The notes beneath the pieces are model-generated. The model saw only the letters and a list, made by a program, of their open reading frames with translations, was not told the DNA's origin and did not search any database. From positions 1 through 8,001 of the forward strand of contig CAJPTP010000039.1 of assembly GCA_905373555.1 (NCBI GenBank): DNA of 8,001 nucleotides, written 5' to 3'. Position 1 is the stretch's first letter. Each line of letters starts with the position of its first letter. A program made the position numbers and the translations under genes. Positions 1 through 6,576 of this stretch are shown here, one piece after another. The stretch is from an uncultured Francisella sp. (GTDB lineage: Bacteria; Pseudomonadota; Gammaproteobacteria; Burkholderiales; Neisseriaceae).

Positions 1-54
1 AGTGAAAGGGGGCGCCGGCTGGCGTCGGCATCAACACTTCTCGCATACATTCCC
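1..54. mobile_element. right end of an insertion element cut by the window edge
   Basis: Bases 30-54, read on the minus strand, start GGGAATGTATGCGAGAAG and end GTGTTGAT. This 25-base end matches the left end of the 66-266 element at 23 of 25 positions and its right end at 22 of 25. The shared block continues inward as GGCATCAACACTTCTCGC (27-44, identical to 239-256). In the frame through that block both copies encode G-x-GINTSR, which suggests related element termini. The rest of the element lies left of the window, so size and transposase are unknown. No open frame here is long enough to call a gene. The element end is seen directly; that it is an insertion sequence is inferred from the neighbouring copy with target duplication. 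Confidence 0.5.
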
Positions 55-90
55 TAAAAAATAAAGGGGATGTATGAGAGAAGTGTTGAT
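30..90. repeat. 25-bp inverted repeat forming a long hairpin
   Basis: Arms 30-54 and 66-90 pair with 23 Watson-Crick pairs, one G-U pair (51/69) and one mismatch (43/77), around an 11-base A-rich loop (55-65). The hairpin is best read as two related mobile-element ends facing each other across a short AT-rich target, not as a terminator, because no T-tract follows on either strand. A smaller alternative stem, AGTGTT 82-87 with AACACT 96-101, overlaps the right arm. Confidence 0.75.
58..65. repeat. left target-site duplication (AAAATAAA)
   Basis: This 8-base direct repeat lies immediately left of the 66-266 element and is identical to 267-274. Both copies are A-rich, so part of the match could be chance. 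Exact abutment to both inverted-repeat ends argues for a real duplication. Confidence 0.6.
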
Positions 91-266
91 ATAAAAACAC
101 TATGAAATCATGGCACAACTGCTTCCCCGGCTGTCGTATTGCACCAGCTTGAAGAAAGGCAATCCAGACCTTCAAGGGTCACTTGAGAGCTTTGCTTTTG
201 ATTTTTCAAAACCAGTGCAAACAAATCCGACAGGAGATGGCATCAACACTTCTCGCTAACTTTCCC
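66..266. mobile_element. 201-bp MITE-like element or deleted insertion sequence
   Basis: The left end 66-90 (GGGGATGTATGAGAGAAG, then TGTTGAT) and the right end 242-266 read on the minus strand (GGGAAAGTTAGCGAGAAG, then TGTTGAT) match at 20 of 25 positions, with the inner 13 identical. The element is flanked on both sides by AAAATAAA (58-65 and 267-274), an exact 8-bp duplication abutting the ends. The inside is AT-richer than neighbouring DNA. One frame is open from 95 to a TAA at 257-259 (about 54 residues, ending GDGINTSR) and a short frame starts with ATG at 102; neither resembles a protein I recognise, though either could be a leftover of a transposase end. An 8-bp duplication in an AT-rich target and ends of about 25 bp starting GGG would suit ISL3- or IS1595-like families, but the family is a guess. 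It could be a true MITE or an internally deleted copy. Confidence 0.7.
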
Positions 267-274
267 AAAATAAA
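267..274. repeat. right target-site duplication (AAAATAAA)
   Basis: This is the second copy of the 8-base direct repeat, immediately right of the 66-266 element. It overlaps the T-tract of the terminator at 271-304, so the insertion target was the terminator tail. Confidence 0.6.
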
Positions 275-304
275 AAACAAAGGCGCCAAGAAGGGCGGAG
301 CGCC
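271..304 (-). terminator. intrinsic terminator of the transporter gene
   Basis: Read on the minus strand, GGCGC (300-304) pairs with GCGCC (282-286) around a 13-base loop. The strand then runs TTTGTTTTTTATTTT into the element at 266. It lies about 53 bases past the stop codon of the transporter gene at 358. The stem is only 5 bp, so strength is uncertain. The GC-rich run at 313-332 upstream of it could add a second stem. Confidence 0.5.
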
Positions 305-357
305 AAGAAACCGGGCCCGGCGCCCGGCGCCCGAAGCGCGGCGTTCGATCCGCCTTG

Positions 358-1608
358 CTATCTCGCCTTGGGAACGGGCGCCGCGCCGGGTTTCGAGCGC
401 ATGCCCACGCCCGCCGCGACGCACGCGATCAGCTGAACGCACACCAAAGAGCCGACCACGGCCTTCCATTCCCCCGCGACGAAGGCGTAACCGCACACCC
501 AAGCGCTGATGGAGCCGCCGAGATAATAAAACATGTTGTACAGGCCCGTCGCGAGCGAGCGGCCCTCGGCGATATGGGCGCCCAAAAAGCTCACGGTGGT
601 CGTTTGCGTGACAAAGACGCCCGTGCACATCATCGCCAAGCCCAGCACCACGACGGGGGCGGATGGGATCAGCGTGGCCGCCATGCCCAGCGAAGAGGAC
701 GCCAAAGCCCAAATCACCGCGCCATTGTATCCCACCCGGCGAATCAATCCCGCCGCGACGGGGGCGATGAACACCCCGATCAAATACACGACGAAAATGT
801 TCGCCAAGCCGGCCGGGCCCATGCCAAAGGGCGGCCTGGACAAGTGGATGTTGACGTAGGTGAAGCATCCCACCAGCGAAAACAGAATGCAAAACCCCAC
901 CGCGCACGACGTCAGGATGTCTTTGTTGCGCAGATGCCGACCCAGCAGCCCCAATGCATGGCGCACGTTGCGGTCGGCCTTGAAGCGCTTGGAGGCGGGC
1001 AGGCGCGCGAACACGATCGCCGAGGCGGCCAGATTCATCGCCGCCATCAACAGATACGCCGAACGCCAAGTGAACAGGCTCGCCAAGTGGCCGACGATGA
1101 AGCGGCCCAAAAAGCCGCCCATGATCGTGCCCGAGATGTAAAAGCCCATCACCCGGGCCATCGTTCGGCCCGCGAACTCCTCGGCGATGTAGGCCATCGC
1201 GACCACGGAAATGCCGGGAACCACCAAGCCTTGGAAAAAGCGAAAGACGATCACCTGCTCAATGCTTTGCGCGAAAAAGATCAAGCCCGTGGGAACGCTA
1301 AGGAAAAACACCGAAAAAATGATGATCCCCTTGCGCCCGAAGGCGTCGGACACCATGCCCATAAACGGCGACGCCAAGGCCACCGCGAGCACGGTCGCCC
1401 CCACGGCCGCCCCCGCCCGCACGGGCGAGGCGCCCAAGTCGGACATCAAAAGCGGCATGATCGACTGCACGGAATAAACATTGATGAAAGCCGAGACGCC
1501 GACCAAAAAACACACGATCAGCACGGCCAAAGTCGGGTCGTCGCGCCCGATCGGGGCTCTTGGGCCTTGATTGTTTTCACGCCGCGATTCGGCGTTTGCG
1601 TCCGCCAT
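358..1608 (-). CDS. major facilitator superfamily transporter, YnfM-like drug/metabolite exporter
   Basis: This 416-residue inner-membrane protein shows about 12 hydrophobic segments (near 28-50, 62-83, 95-113, 118-140, 151-173, 181-201, 232-254, 267-287, 296-314, 318-336, 352-376 and 382-402), the usual size and topology for this superfamily. Motif A is clear at residues 84-93, GMVSDAFGRK, in the loop after segment 2. The glycine-rich segment 5 (155-168) resembles the antiporter-type motif C, which points to proton-driven export. The segment NVYSVQSIMPLL near 43-54 fits the YnfM-type 12-TM efflux group. The substrate cannot be read from the sequence. The ATG at 1608 is supported by AAGGA at 1618-1622, nine bases upstream. 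It lies 117 bp downstream of the glycosyltransferase-like gene on the same strand and may share its transcript. A terminator with an inserted mobile element follows. Confidence 0.92.
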   Translation of the reverse strand: MADANAESRRENNQGPRAPIGRDDPTLAVLIVCFLVGVSAFINVYSVQSIMPLLMSDLGASPVRAGAAVGATVLAVALASPFMGMVSDAFGRKGIIIFSVFFLSVPTGLIFFAQSIEQVIVFRFFQGLVVPGISVVAMAYIAEEFAGRTMARVMGFYISGTIMGGFLGRFIVGHLASLFTWRSAYLLMAAMNLAASAIVFARLPASKRFKADRNVRHALGLLGRHLRNKDILTSCAVGFCILFSLVGCFTYVNIHLSRPPFGMGPAGLANIFVVYLIGVFIAPVAAGLIRRVGYNGAVIWALASSSLGMAATLIPSAPVVVLGLAMMCTGVFVTQTTTVSFLGAHIAEGRSLATGLYNMFYYLGGSISAWVCGYAFVAGEWKAVVGSLVCVQLIACVAAGVGMRSKPGAAPVPKAR

Positions 1609-1617
1609 CGTTTTTTG

Positions 1618-1622
1618 TCCTT
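1618..1622 (-). promoter_or_regulatory. ribosome binding site of the transporter gene
   Basis: On the minus strand AAGGA is followed by nine bases and then ATG at 1608. This fixes the start in preference to downstream methionines. No convincing promoter is seen in the 117-bp gap, so read-through from the upstream gene is plausible. Confidence 0.65.
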
Positions 1623-1680
1623 GAATAAAAGCGGGGTCGAGCCCGCCGCGCGCCGAAGCGCCGGGCCCGTCCGCCAGGCC

Positions 1681-1724
1681 GGGCCGGATTTGAGGCGAAA
1701 GCCCAAATTTGAGCCATCCGGGCC
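1681..1724 (-). other. imperfect stem-loop between glycosyltransferase-like and transporter genes
   Basis: The outer arms GGCCGGAT (1682-1689) and ATCCGGGCC (1716-1724) pair with one bulge. An inner stem TTTGAGGC and GCCCAAA (1689-1707) closes on GAAA with one bulged A. It starts two bases past the stop codon of the upstream gene. No T-run follows on the minus strand, so it is not a standard intrinsic terminator; it may protect the 3' end, attenuate or have no role. Confidence 0.35.
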
Positions 1725-1725
1725 G

Positions 1726-4700
1726 TCATTTGCCTTTGAAGCCGGTCCGCTCGGCGCTTGGGGCCGGCCGGGGCTGCGCGGGGCCATGGCCCGGGGCGCC
1801 GCCCGAAGCGCCGGACGCGCCGGACGCGGGATCGGGCTTCAAAGCGGAGCCGGGCTTGGAATTGGGGTTGGGGCCGGGTTTGGGGTTCGGTCCCGGAGCG
1901 GGCTCAAAATTGTAAGACGGAACAAACCAAGCGCGGCCGCGCTCCGCCTCCTCCTCGCCCCAAGTCTTCGCCGCCCCGGCGGCCGCGCCTTTGGCCTTGC
2001 GGCCGGGGATCTTCCCCTGCTGCGGGCGCAAGATTCCGCCGGGCGGGTAAATCCCCGTTTTCCAGCGCAAATCGGAGGCCGAGCTCGGACTCGGTCTCGA
2101 ACTCGGACTCGGACTCGAACCCGAGCCCGAGAGCGCGGGCGAGCCGGTTTCGCCCGGCGCGGGCGCCGATGCGCTGTTGCCGGCCGATCCCTTGGCCAAA
2201 CCGGTTGAGGGCGTTGCCGTTGTTTCGCCTTTGCGCCGCCCGGGCGCCGGCGAAGGCGCGCCCGAGGGCGCGTCGAGCCGCCCTTCGCGGTGGGTCGGGG
2301 CGGATGAGCGCCGGGCGCCGAACAGCGCGCCGAAATTGGGGTTGAGCCGAGGATCGGCCCCCGAGCCCTTTGCTCCGGCCGATCCCCCCAAAGCATCGGA
2401 TGTCGCGCCCGATCCGCTTGCCGCGGAATCTCGGGGAAGGTCGGCCGATCCCGGGCGCTCCGGCTCCCGGAGGCTTGAGCCCGGGGCCGAGGCGAGCCCG
2501 GGCGCCGGTTTTCTTTGGGCGCGCCCCGACGGCCCCGCGCCAAGCCCGTTGTCCTTTTTCTTGGCAAACCGCGGCGACGGGGCGGGCGCGTGCAGCTCCT
2601 TGTACGAATCGTATAGGCTTTTGACGCTGATGGTGGAGGATGCGGTTGACTGCGCGGAGGACTCATCGGATCGGTCGACGGCGCGCAAAACATAAATTTT
2701 GCCGCCCTCGCGGCGCGACCACACGGCCCCGGCGGGCTTTTTCGCCTCGGCCCCGACCGCGTCCATCGCCGCCAAGCGGTAGGCGCAGACTCGGGCGTTG
2801 ACCAACTCGCGCAGCGAAAAAACGGTGCGCCCGCTGTTGGCGTTCCACGCGACCAAAACGCCCAAGTCATCCGACGCCACGCAGTCGCGTCGGGCGTCCA
2901 GAGCGGCCGCGACGTCATCGGGCAGTGTCGCGTCAAAATCCGAGGCGGCGACCGAACCCGCCAAAGACGATCCGCCGCGGCTCGCATCGCCCCACGAGGC
3001 CAAAGAAAAAGTCAAAAACGACGCGGCCCAAAGCAGCGGCATGGCGCCGGATTGACGCAGCGTCCGGGCGCCCAAGGCCAAGCACGCGGCCGCCAAAGCC
3101 GCGCAGATCGTCAAGGCCAAGGCGGCCGGAGCGTCGAGCCAAGCCTCGGCGGAGCCCGGCGCCGCCGCGCCCCAACCGGAAACGGCGCGGCCCAGCGCCA
3201 AAGCGCCCGCGACGGCCAAGCCGGCGGCGCACAGCGCGCCCGACGCCGCCTTGAGCGCGAGCGCGCTTCGCCCCGCCTGCAGCGCCAACCCCCGCGATCC
3301 CCACGCCAACAAAGCGGGCGCCGCGACGATCGACGCCATGGGGTCGGGATCCGCCTGGGCGCCCAAAAAAACCGCCGACAAGGCCAACCACAAAGCGCAA
3401 AAAACGTCGGGGGCCAAGCCGGAGCGATCGGACAGGCGATCCGTCTCGCGCCGGGCTCGAGCGGCCGCCTCATCCCGGGCGGCCGCTCGAGCCCGATCGG
3501 ATGATCGGGGAAAAGAGCGGCGAAAGCGGGCCGAACCCGATTGATCCGCTTCGGCCCGCCCATCCGGCCCCGGCCGGCCCGACAAGCCCGACGGCCCCGA
3601 AACAGGCGAAAAAGCGCGCGCGGCGCAAGGCGCGGCGCCGAGCGCATCCAAGCGGCGCGCATAAGGCGAGGCCGAAGGCGAAGCCAACGCGCGCAGCGCG
3701 AAGGAGTCATCGCCCGCGCCGGGCCCGCTGCGGGCGAAGCCCCTCATTGCCCGTTTCTTGCCCCTGAAATTTTTTTGGGCTTCGCCGCCCGCCGCGCCGC
3801 CGCGGCGCAGGCGCACGATCCGTTCGGTTTCGCGCTCGGTTTGCTCGGCGATTTGGGCGGCCCGCGACCGGCGCCGGGCCGCCTCTTTCGCCGCCCGAAC
3901 GGCCGCGCCCGCCGCAAGCGCGGCCGCCGCGGCCGCGGGCGCCAAAGCGGCCAAGGCATATGCCGCCGCGAGCGCCGGGGAAAACCCCGAACCGCCCGCG
4001 CCCGGGCCAAGCGGGCCCCAAGCGTTTTGCGCAACCCAAGCGTCGCGCCACTGCGGCCGTTCGGACAACGCCGCGAACCAAGCGGCGGCCAAGGGCAAAA
4101 ACAGCCCCGCGGCGCCCAAAGCGGACAGAATCGACGGCGCGACGGCGCGGCGCGCCCCCAGCGCCGCGGCGCCAAGCGCCCACAGCGCCCAAAACGCGCC
4201 CATAAAGGCCGCGGCGAACCACCCCCACGAAGACGCCCCCAAAGCCAAGCCTGCGGCCATGATCGCCGCCGAGCCCGCCGTTCCGCCCACGCCCGCCGTC
4301 CCCGCCGCGAACAGCGAAAAAGCGGCGAACACGGCCGCGTCGCCCGTCAAGGCGTGAGCCGAGACAAAGACGCCCGGGCAAGCCAGAGCCAAAGCGAAAG
4401 CCGGGGCGAACCCTTGGGATCCGCGCAACCGCCCCGCCAAGGCCGCGCACATGAAAGCGCCGAGCAAGCCGAACAGCGCCCCGGCCCACTTCGCCCCCGC
4501 AAAAAACGGCCAACCCAGCCATTGCGCCAAGTTGCCCAAAAAGACCGCCGCGCGCGCAAAAGCGGGGGCTTCGGCCACGTAAGGGAAGCCGTAAACGGAG
4601 GGGAACCAAGAGCCGCCCGGGGCCGCCGCCGCGGCGAGCGCGGCTTTTGTGAACGCATCGCCCGCGGCTTGCGGCCCATAGCCCAAAAACTCAGGCCACA

Positions 4701-4788
4701 GCCACAGCAGCGTCAACGCCGCAAGCGGCAGCCACCCCGCTCCCGCCCGGTTCGATCGGCGCCTTTCCGGCGCAAGGTAAGTGAGCAT
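1726..4788 (-). CDS. large multi-spanning membrane protein, probable ArnT/GT-C-type glycosyltransferase
   Basis: The protein has 1020 residues; ArnT-like enzymes are usually near 550. About 12-13 hydrophobic segments lie at 19-37, 79-240 (several), 270-297 and 460-600. The first loop matches the ArnT/PMT signature: D44 sits where the DE motif starts and is 17 residues before W61, followed by P63, GFPY (67-70), E73 and P75. D150 in HALTGDAAVF fits the second conserved Asp of the family. The block 464-490 resembles the membrane pair that precedes the family's soluble C-terminal region. Residues about 618-704 look like a periplasmic domain with Cys636 and Cys668, as in Burkholderiales homologues. 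Family members move a sugar from polyprenyl phosphate to lipid A or protein in the periplasm; the acceptor here is unknown. Odd points are Ala45 replacing the motif Glu, a charged Arg-rich insert (about 300-455), and a Pro/Ser/Gly-rich tail (about 705-1020). The ATG has no clear Shine-Dalgarno. The function is inferred from weak motifs. Confidence 0.65.
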   Translation of the reverse strand: MLTYLAPERRRSNRAGAGWLPLAALTLLWLWPEFLGYGPQAAGDAFTKAALAAAAAPGGSWFPSVYGFPYVAEAPAFARAAVFLGNLAQWLGWPFFAGAKWAGALFGLLGAFMCAALAGRLRGSQGFAPAFALALACPGVFVSAHALTGDAAVFAAFSLFAAGTAGVGGTAGSAAIMAAGLALGASSWGWFAAAFMGAFWALWALGAAALGARRAVAPSILSALGAAGLFLPLAAAWFAALSERPQWRDAWVAQNAWGPLGPGAGGSGFSPALAAAYALAALAPAAAAAALAAGAAVRAAKEAARRRSRAAQIAEQTERETERIVRLRRGGAAGGEAQKNFRGKKRAMRGFARSGPGAGDDSFALRALASPSASPYARRLDALGAAPCAARAFSPVSGPSGLSGRPGPDGRAEADQSGSARFRRSFPRSSDRARAAARDEAAARARRETDRLSDRSGLAPDVFCALWLALSAVFLGAQADPDPMASIVAAPALLAWGSRGLALQAGRSALALKAASGALCAAGLAVAGALALGRAVSGWGAAAPGSAEAWLDAPAALALTICAALAAACLALGARTLRQSGAMPLLWAASFLTFSLASWGDASRGGSSLAGSVAASDFDATLPDDVAAALDARRDCVASDDLGVLVAWNANSGRTVFSLRELVNARVCAYRLAAMDAVGAEAKKPAGAVWSRREGGKIYVLRAVDRSDESSAQSTASSTISVKSLYDSYKELHAPAPSPRFAKKKDNGLGAGPSGRAQRKPAPGLASAPGSSLREPERPGSADLPRDSAASGSGATSDALGGSAGAKGSGADPRLNPNFGALFGARRSSAPTHREGRLDAPSGAPSPAPGRRKGETTATPSTGLAKGSAGNSASAPAPGETGSPALSGSGSSPSPSSRPSPSSASDLRWKTGIYPPGGILRPQQGKIPGRKAKGAAAGAAKTWGEEEAERGRAWFVPSYNFEPAPGPNPKPGPNPNSKPGSALKPDPASGASGASGGAPGHGPAQPRPAPSAERTGFKGK

Positions 4789-5162
4789 GCAAAATCAACC
4801 GCAAAAAGCCCGGCGCAATCCCGCGGCGCATCGGCCCAACGCCAATGCCGCCGAAGCGTCCCAAACCGCGCAACGGGCGCGGGCGCCGGCCAAAGCCGCT
4901 ATTTTACCCCTCCCGCGCCCCGACGCCCCGAAAGCCCGCCCGTCCGCGGCCGCGCAAAAACCATCGGGAAAAACGCCATCCCTCCCCGTCTCCAACCAAA
5001 ATGGAAAAAAAGAACAGGCGCCCAACGAAAGCTTAAAAAAGGCGAGAAAGACAGAACAAAAGCGGCGCGAGACAAAGGAAGAGAACAAAGAGGATTGAAG
5101 AGGAAAGTTGAGGAAAGCCGCGGAAGGTTGAGGAAGGTTGAGGAAAATTGAGGGGGAAATGG
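4789..5162. other. intergenic region, T-poor then purine-rich on the plus strand
   Basis: No credible gene is seen. From 4789 to about 4980 the plus strand is rich in C, G and A and poor in T. From 5041 to 5160 it is about 82% purine (98 of 120 by count). A weak -10-like TAAAAT on the minus strand (4901-4906) lies about 110 bases upstream of the membrane-protein gene, with no -35 match. Open frames here have the low-complexity composition expected from the biased bases. Confidence 0.5.
5101..5156. repeat. 10-bp tandem repeat, five copies
   Basis: Copies are AGGAAAGTTG, AGGAAAGCCG, CGGAAGGTTG, AGGAAGGTTG and AGGAAAATTG, in exact 10-base register from 5101 to 5150, followed by a partial AGGGGG. 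It lies just past the dnaJ terminator. The period is close to one helical turn. Whether it binds anything is unknown; slippage within a purine-rich tract is the simple explanation. Confidence 0.8.
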
Positions 5163-5193
5163 AAAAACCCAAAGGGTCGGCCTTTGGGTTTTT
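5163..5193 (-). terminator. strong bidirectional intrinsic terminator after dnaJ
   Basis: AAAAACCCAAAGG (5163-5175) and CCTTTGGGTTTTT (5181-5193) form a perfect 13-bp stem with a 5-base loop. The A/T ends supply a U-tract in either direction. It begins 28 bases past the dnaJ stop codon and should end dnaJ transcription. It could also block plus-strand reading into dnaJ. Confidence 0.9.
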
Positions 5194-5221
5194 CATGCGC
5201 CAAGAGCAAAGCGACGCGCGC

Positions 5222-6349
5222 TTAGCTTTCCGCCTTTTTGAAATGGGACGCGACTTTGGCGGAGAAGTCGCGGCTTCTTGGCTTTTGCTTGTCCGTGCAC
5301 AGCCCCTCGAATTCCTTGAGCAGCTTCTTTTGCGCCGACGTCAGGCTCACAGGGGTCTCGACGTCGACGATGCAATACAAATCGCCGTAGCCCGAGCCGT
5401 TGAGCCTCTTGACGCCCTTGCCCGCGAGGCGCAGCTTGCGGCCGCTTTGAATGCCCGCCGGAATCGAGATCTTGGCCCTGCCCAACAGCGTCGGCACCTC
5501 GATTTCCCCGCCCAAGGCGGCGGTGGCGAAGCTCACCGGCATTTCGAAAAACAGGTCGTCGGAGTTGGCGGGGCGGGAAAAAATCTCGTGCTCGCGCACG
5601 TACACCGTCACGTACAGATCGCCCGCCGGCGCCCCGTAGCGCCCGGCCTCCCCTTCGCCCCGAATCTTGAGCGTCATCTCGCTTCGAATGCCCTGCGGCA
5701 CGGTCACCAGCAGCGCCTTCGTGTCCAAACGGGAGCCCTTGCCCGAGCACGAGGGGCAGGGATCTTTGATGATCTTGCCTTGGCCGCGGCAATAAGGGCA
5801 GGGGCTCTCGACTTTGAAAATGCCTCGGGACTGAACCAAGCGGCCCGTGCCGTGGCAATGGGGGCAAGACTCCACGTCGCTGCCCTTTTTGGCGCCCGAC
5901 CCGCCGCAATCGTCGCACACCCGCTCGACTTGGTAGCGAACGTTCTTCTTGCAGCCGCGGGCCGCCTCCTCCAAAGACACCACGATTTGAACCTGCGCGT
6001 CGCGCCCTCTGCGGATGTCCGAGGCGCCGCCTTGGGCGCCGAAAAGATCGGAAAATTGGGAGAAGATGTCGGAAAAGTCGAAGCCGCCGCCGAAGCCGCC
6101 GAAGCCTTGGGCCATGTTCTCGTCGGTCTGGCCCGTTTTGTCGTAGTAGGCGCGCTTCTCAGGATCGGACAGCACGGCGTAGGCGACTTGGATGTCCTTG
6201 AACTTCTCCTCGGCCTCTTTGTTGCCCGGATTGCGGTCAGGGTGATATTTCATCGCCAAGCGCTTGAACGCTTTTTTGATTTCATCGTCCGAGGCGCCTT
6301 TGCTTAGGCCCAGCGTCTCATACAGATCTTTGCTCTTGTCGTCGCTCAT
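5222..6349 (-). CDS. dnaJ: chaperone protein DnaJ (Hsp40, class A)
   Basis: DnaJ is the cytoplasmic co-chaperone that delivers unfolded clients to DnaK and triggers its ATPase, acting with GrpE. The 375 residues match the usual length and hold the full class A order. The J domain is at about 7-71 with HPD at 36-38. A Gly/Phe-rich linker at 82-109 includes the motif DFSDIF. Four CxxCxGxG zinc repeats have cysteines at 145/148, 162/165, 184/187 and 198/201. The C-terminal substrate-binding domains run from about 208 to 335. The block SFATAALGGEIEVPTL points to a betaproteobacterium. The start at 6349 is chosen because MSDDKSKDLYETLG gives the normal J-domain beginning; an in-frame extension upstream to 6532 would add 61 non-homologous residues. 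A weak GGAAC lies upstream of the ATG. No dnaK or grpE is adjacent; the gene diverges from the nucleoside hydrolase gene. Confidence 0.98.
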   Translation of the reverse strand: MSDDKSKDLYETLGLSKGASDDEIKKAFKRLAMKYHPDRNPGNKEAEEKFKDIQVAYAVLSDPEKRAYYDKTGQTDENMAQGFGGFGGGFDFSDIFSQFSDLFGAQGGASDIRRGRDAQVQIVVSLEEAARGCKKNVRYQVERVCDDCGGSGAKKGSDVESCPHCHGTGRLVQSRGIFKVESPCPYCRGQGKIIKDPCPSCSGKGSRLDTKALLVTVPQGIRSEMTLKIRGEGEAGRYGAPAGDLYVTVYVREHEIFSRPANSDDLFFEMPVSFATAALGGEIEVPTLLGRAKISIPAGIQSGRKLRLAGKGVKRLNGSGYGDLYCIVDVETPVSLTSAQKKLLKEFEGLCTDKQKPRSRDFSAKVASHFKKAES

Positions 6350-6416
6350 GTTCGTTCCGATTGGGCGGGCGCCTCGATGGGGCGAACGCCGAATGCTTCG
6401 CCATCGGCTTATGTCA

Positions 6417-6425
6417 ATTATATCA
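6417..6425 (-). promoter_or_regulatory. extended -10 promoter of dnaJ
   Basis: On the minus strand TGATATAAT is a perfect extended -10 (TGnTATAAT) about 67 bases upstream of the dnaJ start. No good -35 is found at 16-18 bp, which is normal for extended -10 promoters. Transcription would begin near 6410. I see no clear sigma-32 heat-shock consensus. Confidence 0.6.
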
Positions 6426-6440
6426 AGCCATTGCGCAGGC

Positions 6441-6459
6441 GGGCCGCAAGCTTCGGCCC
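6441..6459. promoter_or_regulatory. near-palindrome between the divergent promoters
   Basis: GGGCCG (6441-6446), one extra C, AAGCTT (6448-6453) and CGGCCC (6454-6459) form an almost perfect palindrome. It covers the position expected for the dnaJ -35 region and lies upstream of the plus-strand -10. It could be an operator, but GC-rich chance symmetry is possible. Confidence 0.3.
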
Positions 6460-6503
6460 GCAGCGCGGATCGGCGGGCCGCCGGGCGAATCCGCCGCATG
6501 CGG

Positions 6504-6509
6504 TATAAT
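6504..6509 (+). promoter_or_regulatory. -10 element (TATAAT) of the nucleoside hydrolase gene
   Basis: A perfect TATAAT lies 67 bases before the chosen ATG at 6577, giving a start site near 6516 and a leader of about 60 bases. The -35 position is GC-rich with no match. This placement supports translation from 6577 instead of the ATG at 6508, which overlaps the -10. Confidence 0.5.
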
Positions 6510-6576
6510 GCGGGCGGTTTTCGTCTTTTCAACGGCCCCGGCCGCAGGGCTTGGCGAATTCGGGAGAAAAGAGGCG

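Noticed and set aside
30..90. intrinsic terminator
   Set aside because: The hairpin is strong but has no T-tract on either strand, and both arms are explained as element ends.
1..304. CRISPR-like array from the recurring ATCAACACTTCTC block
   Set aside because: Only three copies exist, in mixed orientation and at unequal spacing (one inverted). With the 8-bp duplication this fits mobile-element ends, not an array.
355..2208. 617-residue plus-strand open frame over the transporter gene
   Set aside because: It is His/Arg/Gln-rich with no recognisable domain, antisense to a clear 12-TM transporter and running across an intergenic gap.
3541..5151. 536-residue plus-strand open frame opposite the membrane protein
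   Set aside because: It is Arg/Pro/Ala-rich with no domain or membrane pattern. It lies antisense to a frame with clear hydrophobic segments and family motifs, as expected from GC-rich codon shadowing.
4795..5196. 133-residue minus-strand frame between dnaJ and the membrane protein
   Set aside because: It begins inside the dnaJ terminator hairpin, and its Phe/Ser/Pro-rich part comes from the complement of the purine repeats.
5138..6307. 389-residue plus-strand open frame over dnaJ
   Set aside because: It is a shadow of the unmistakable DnaJ frame, and its start lies inside the terminator/repeat region.
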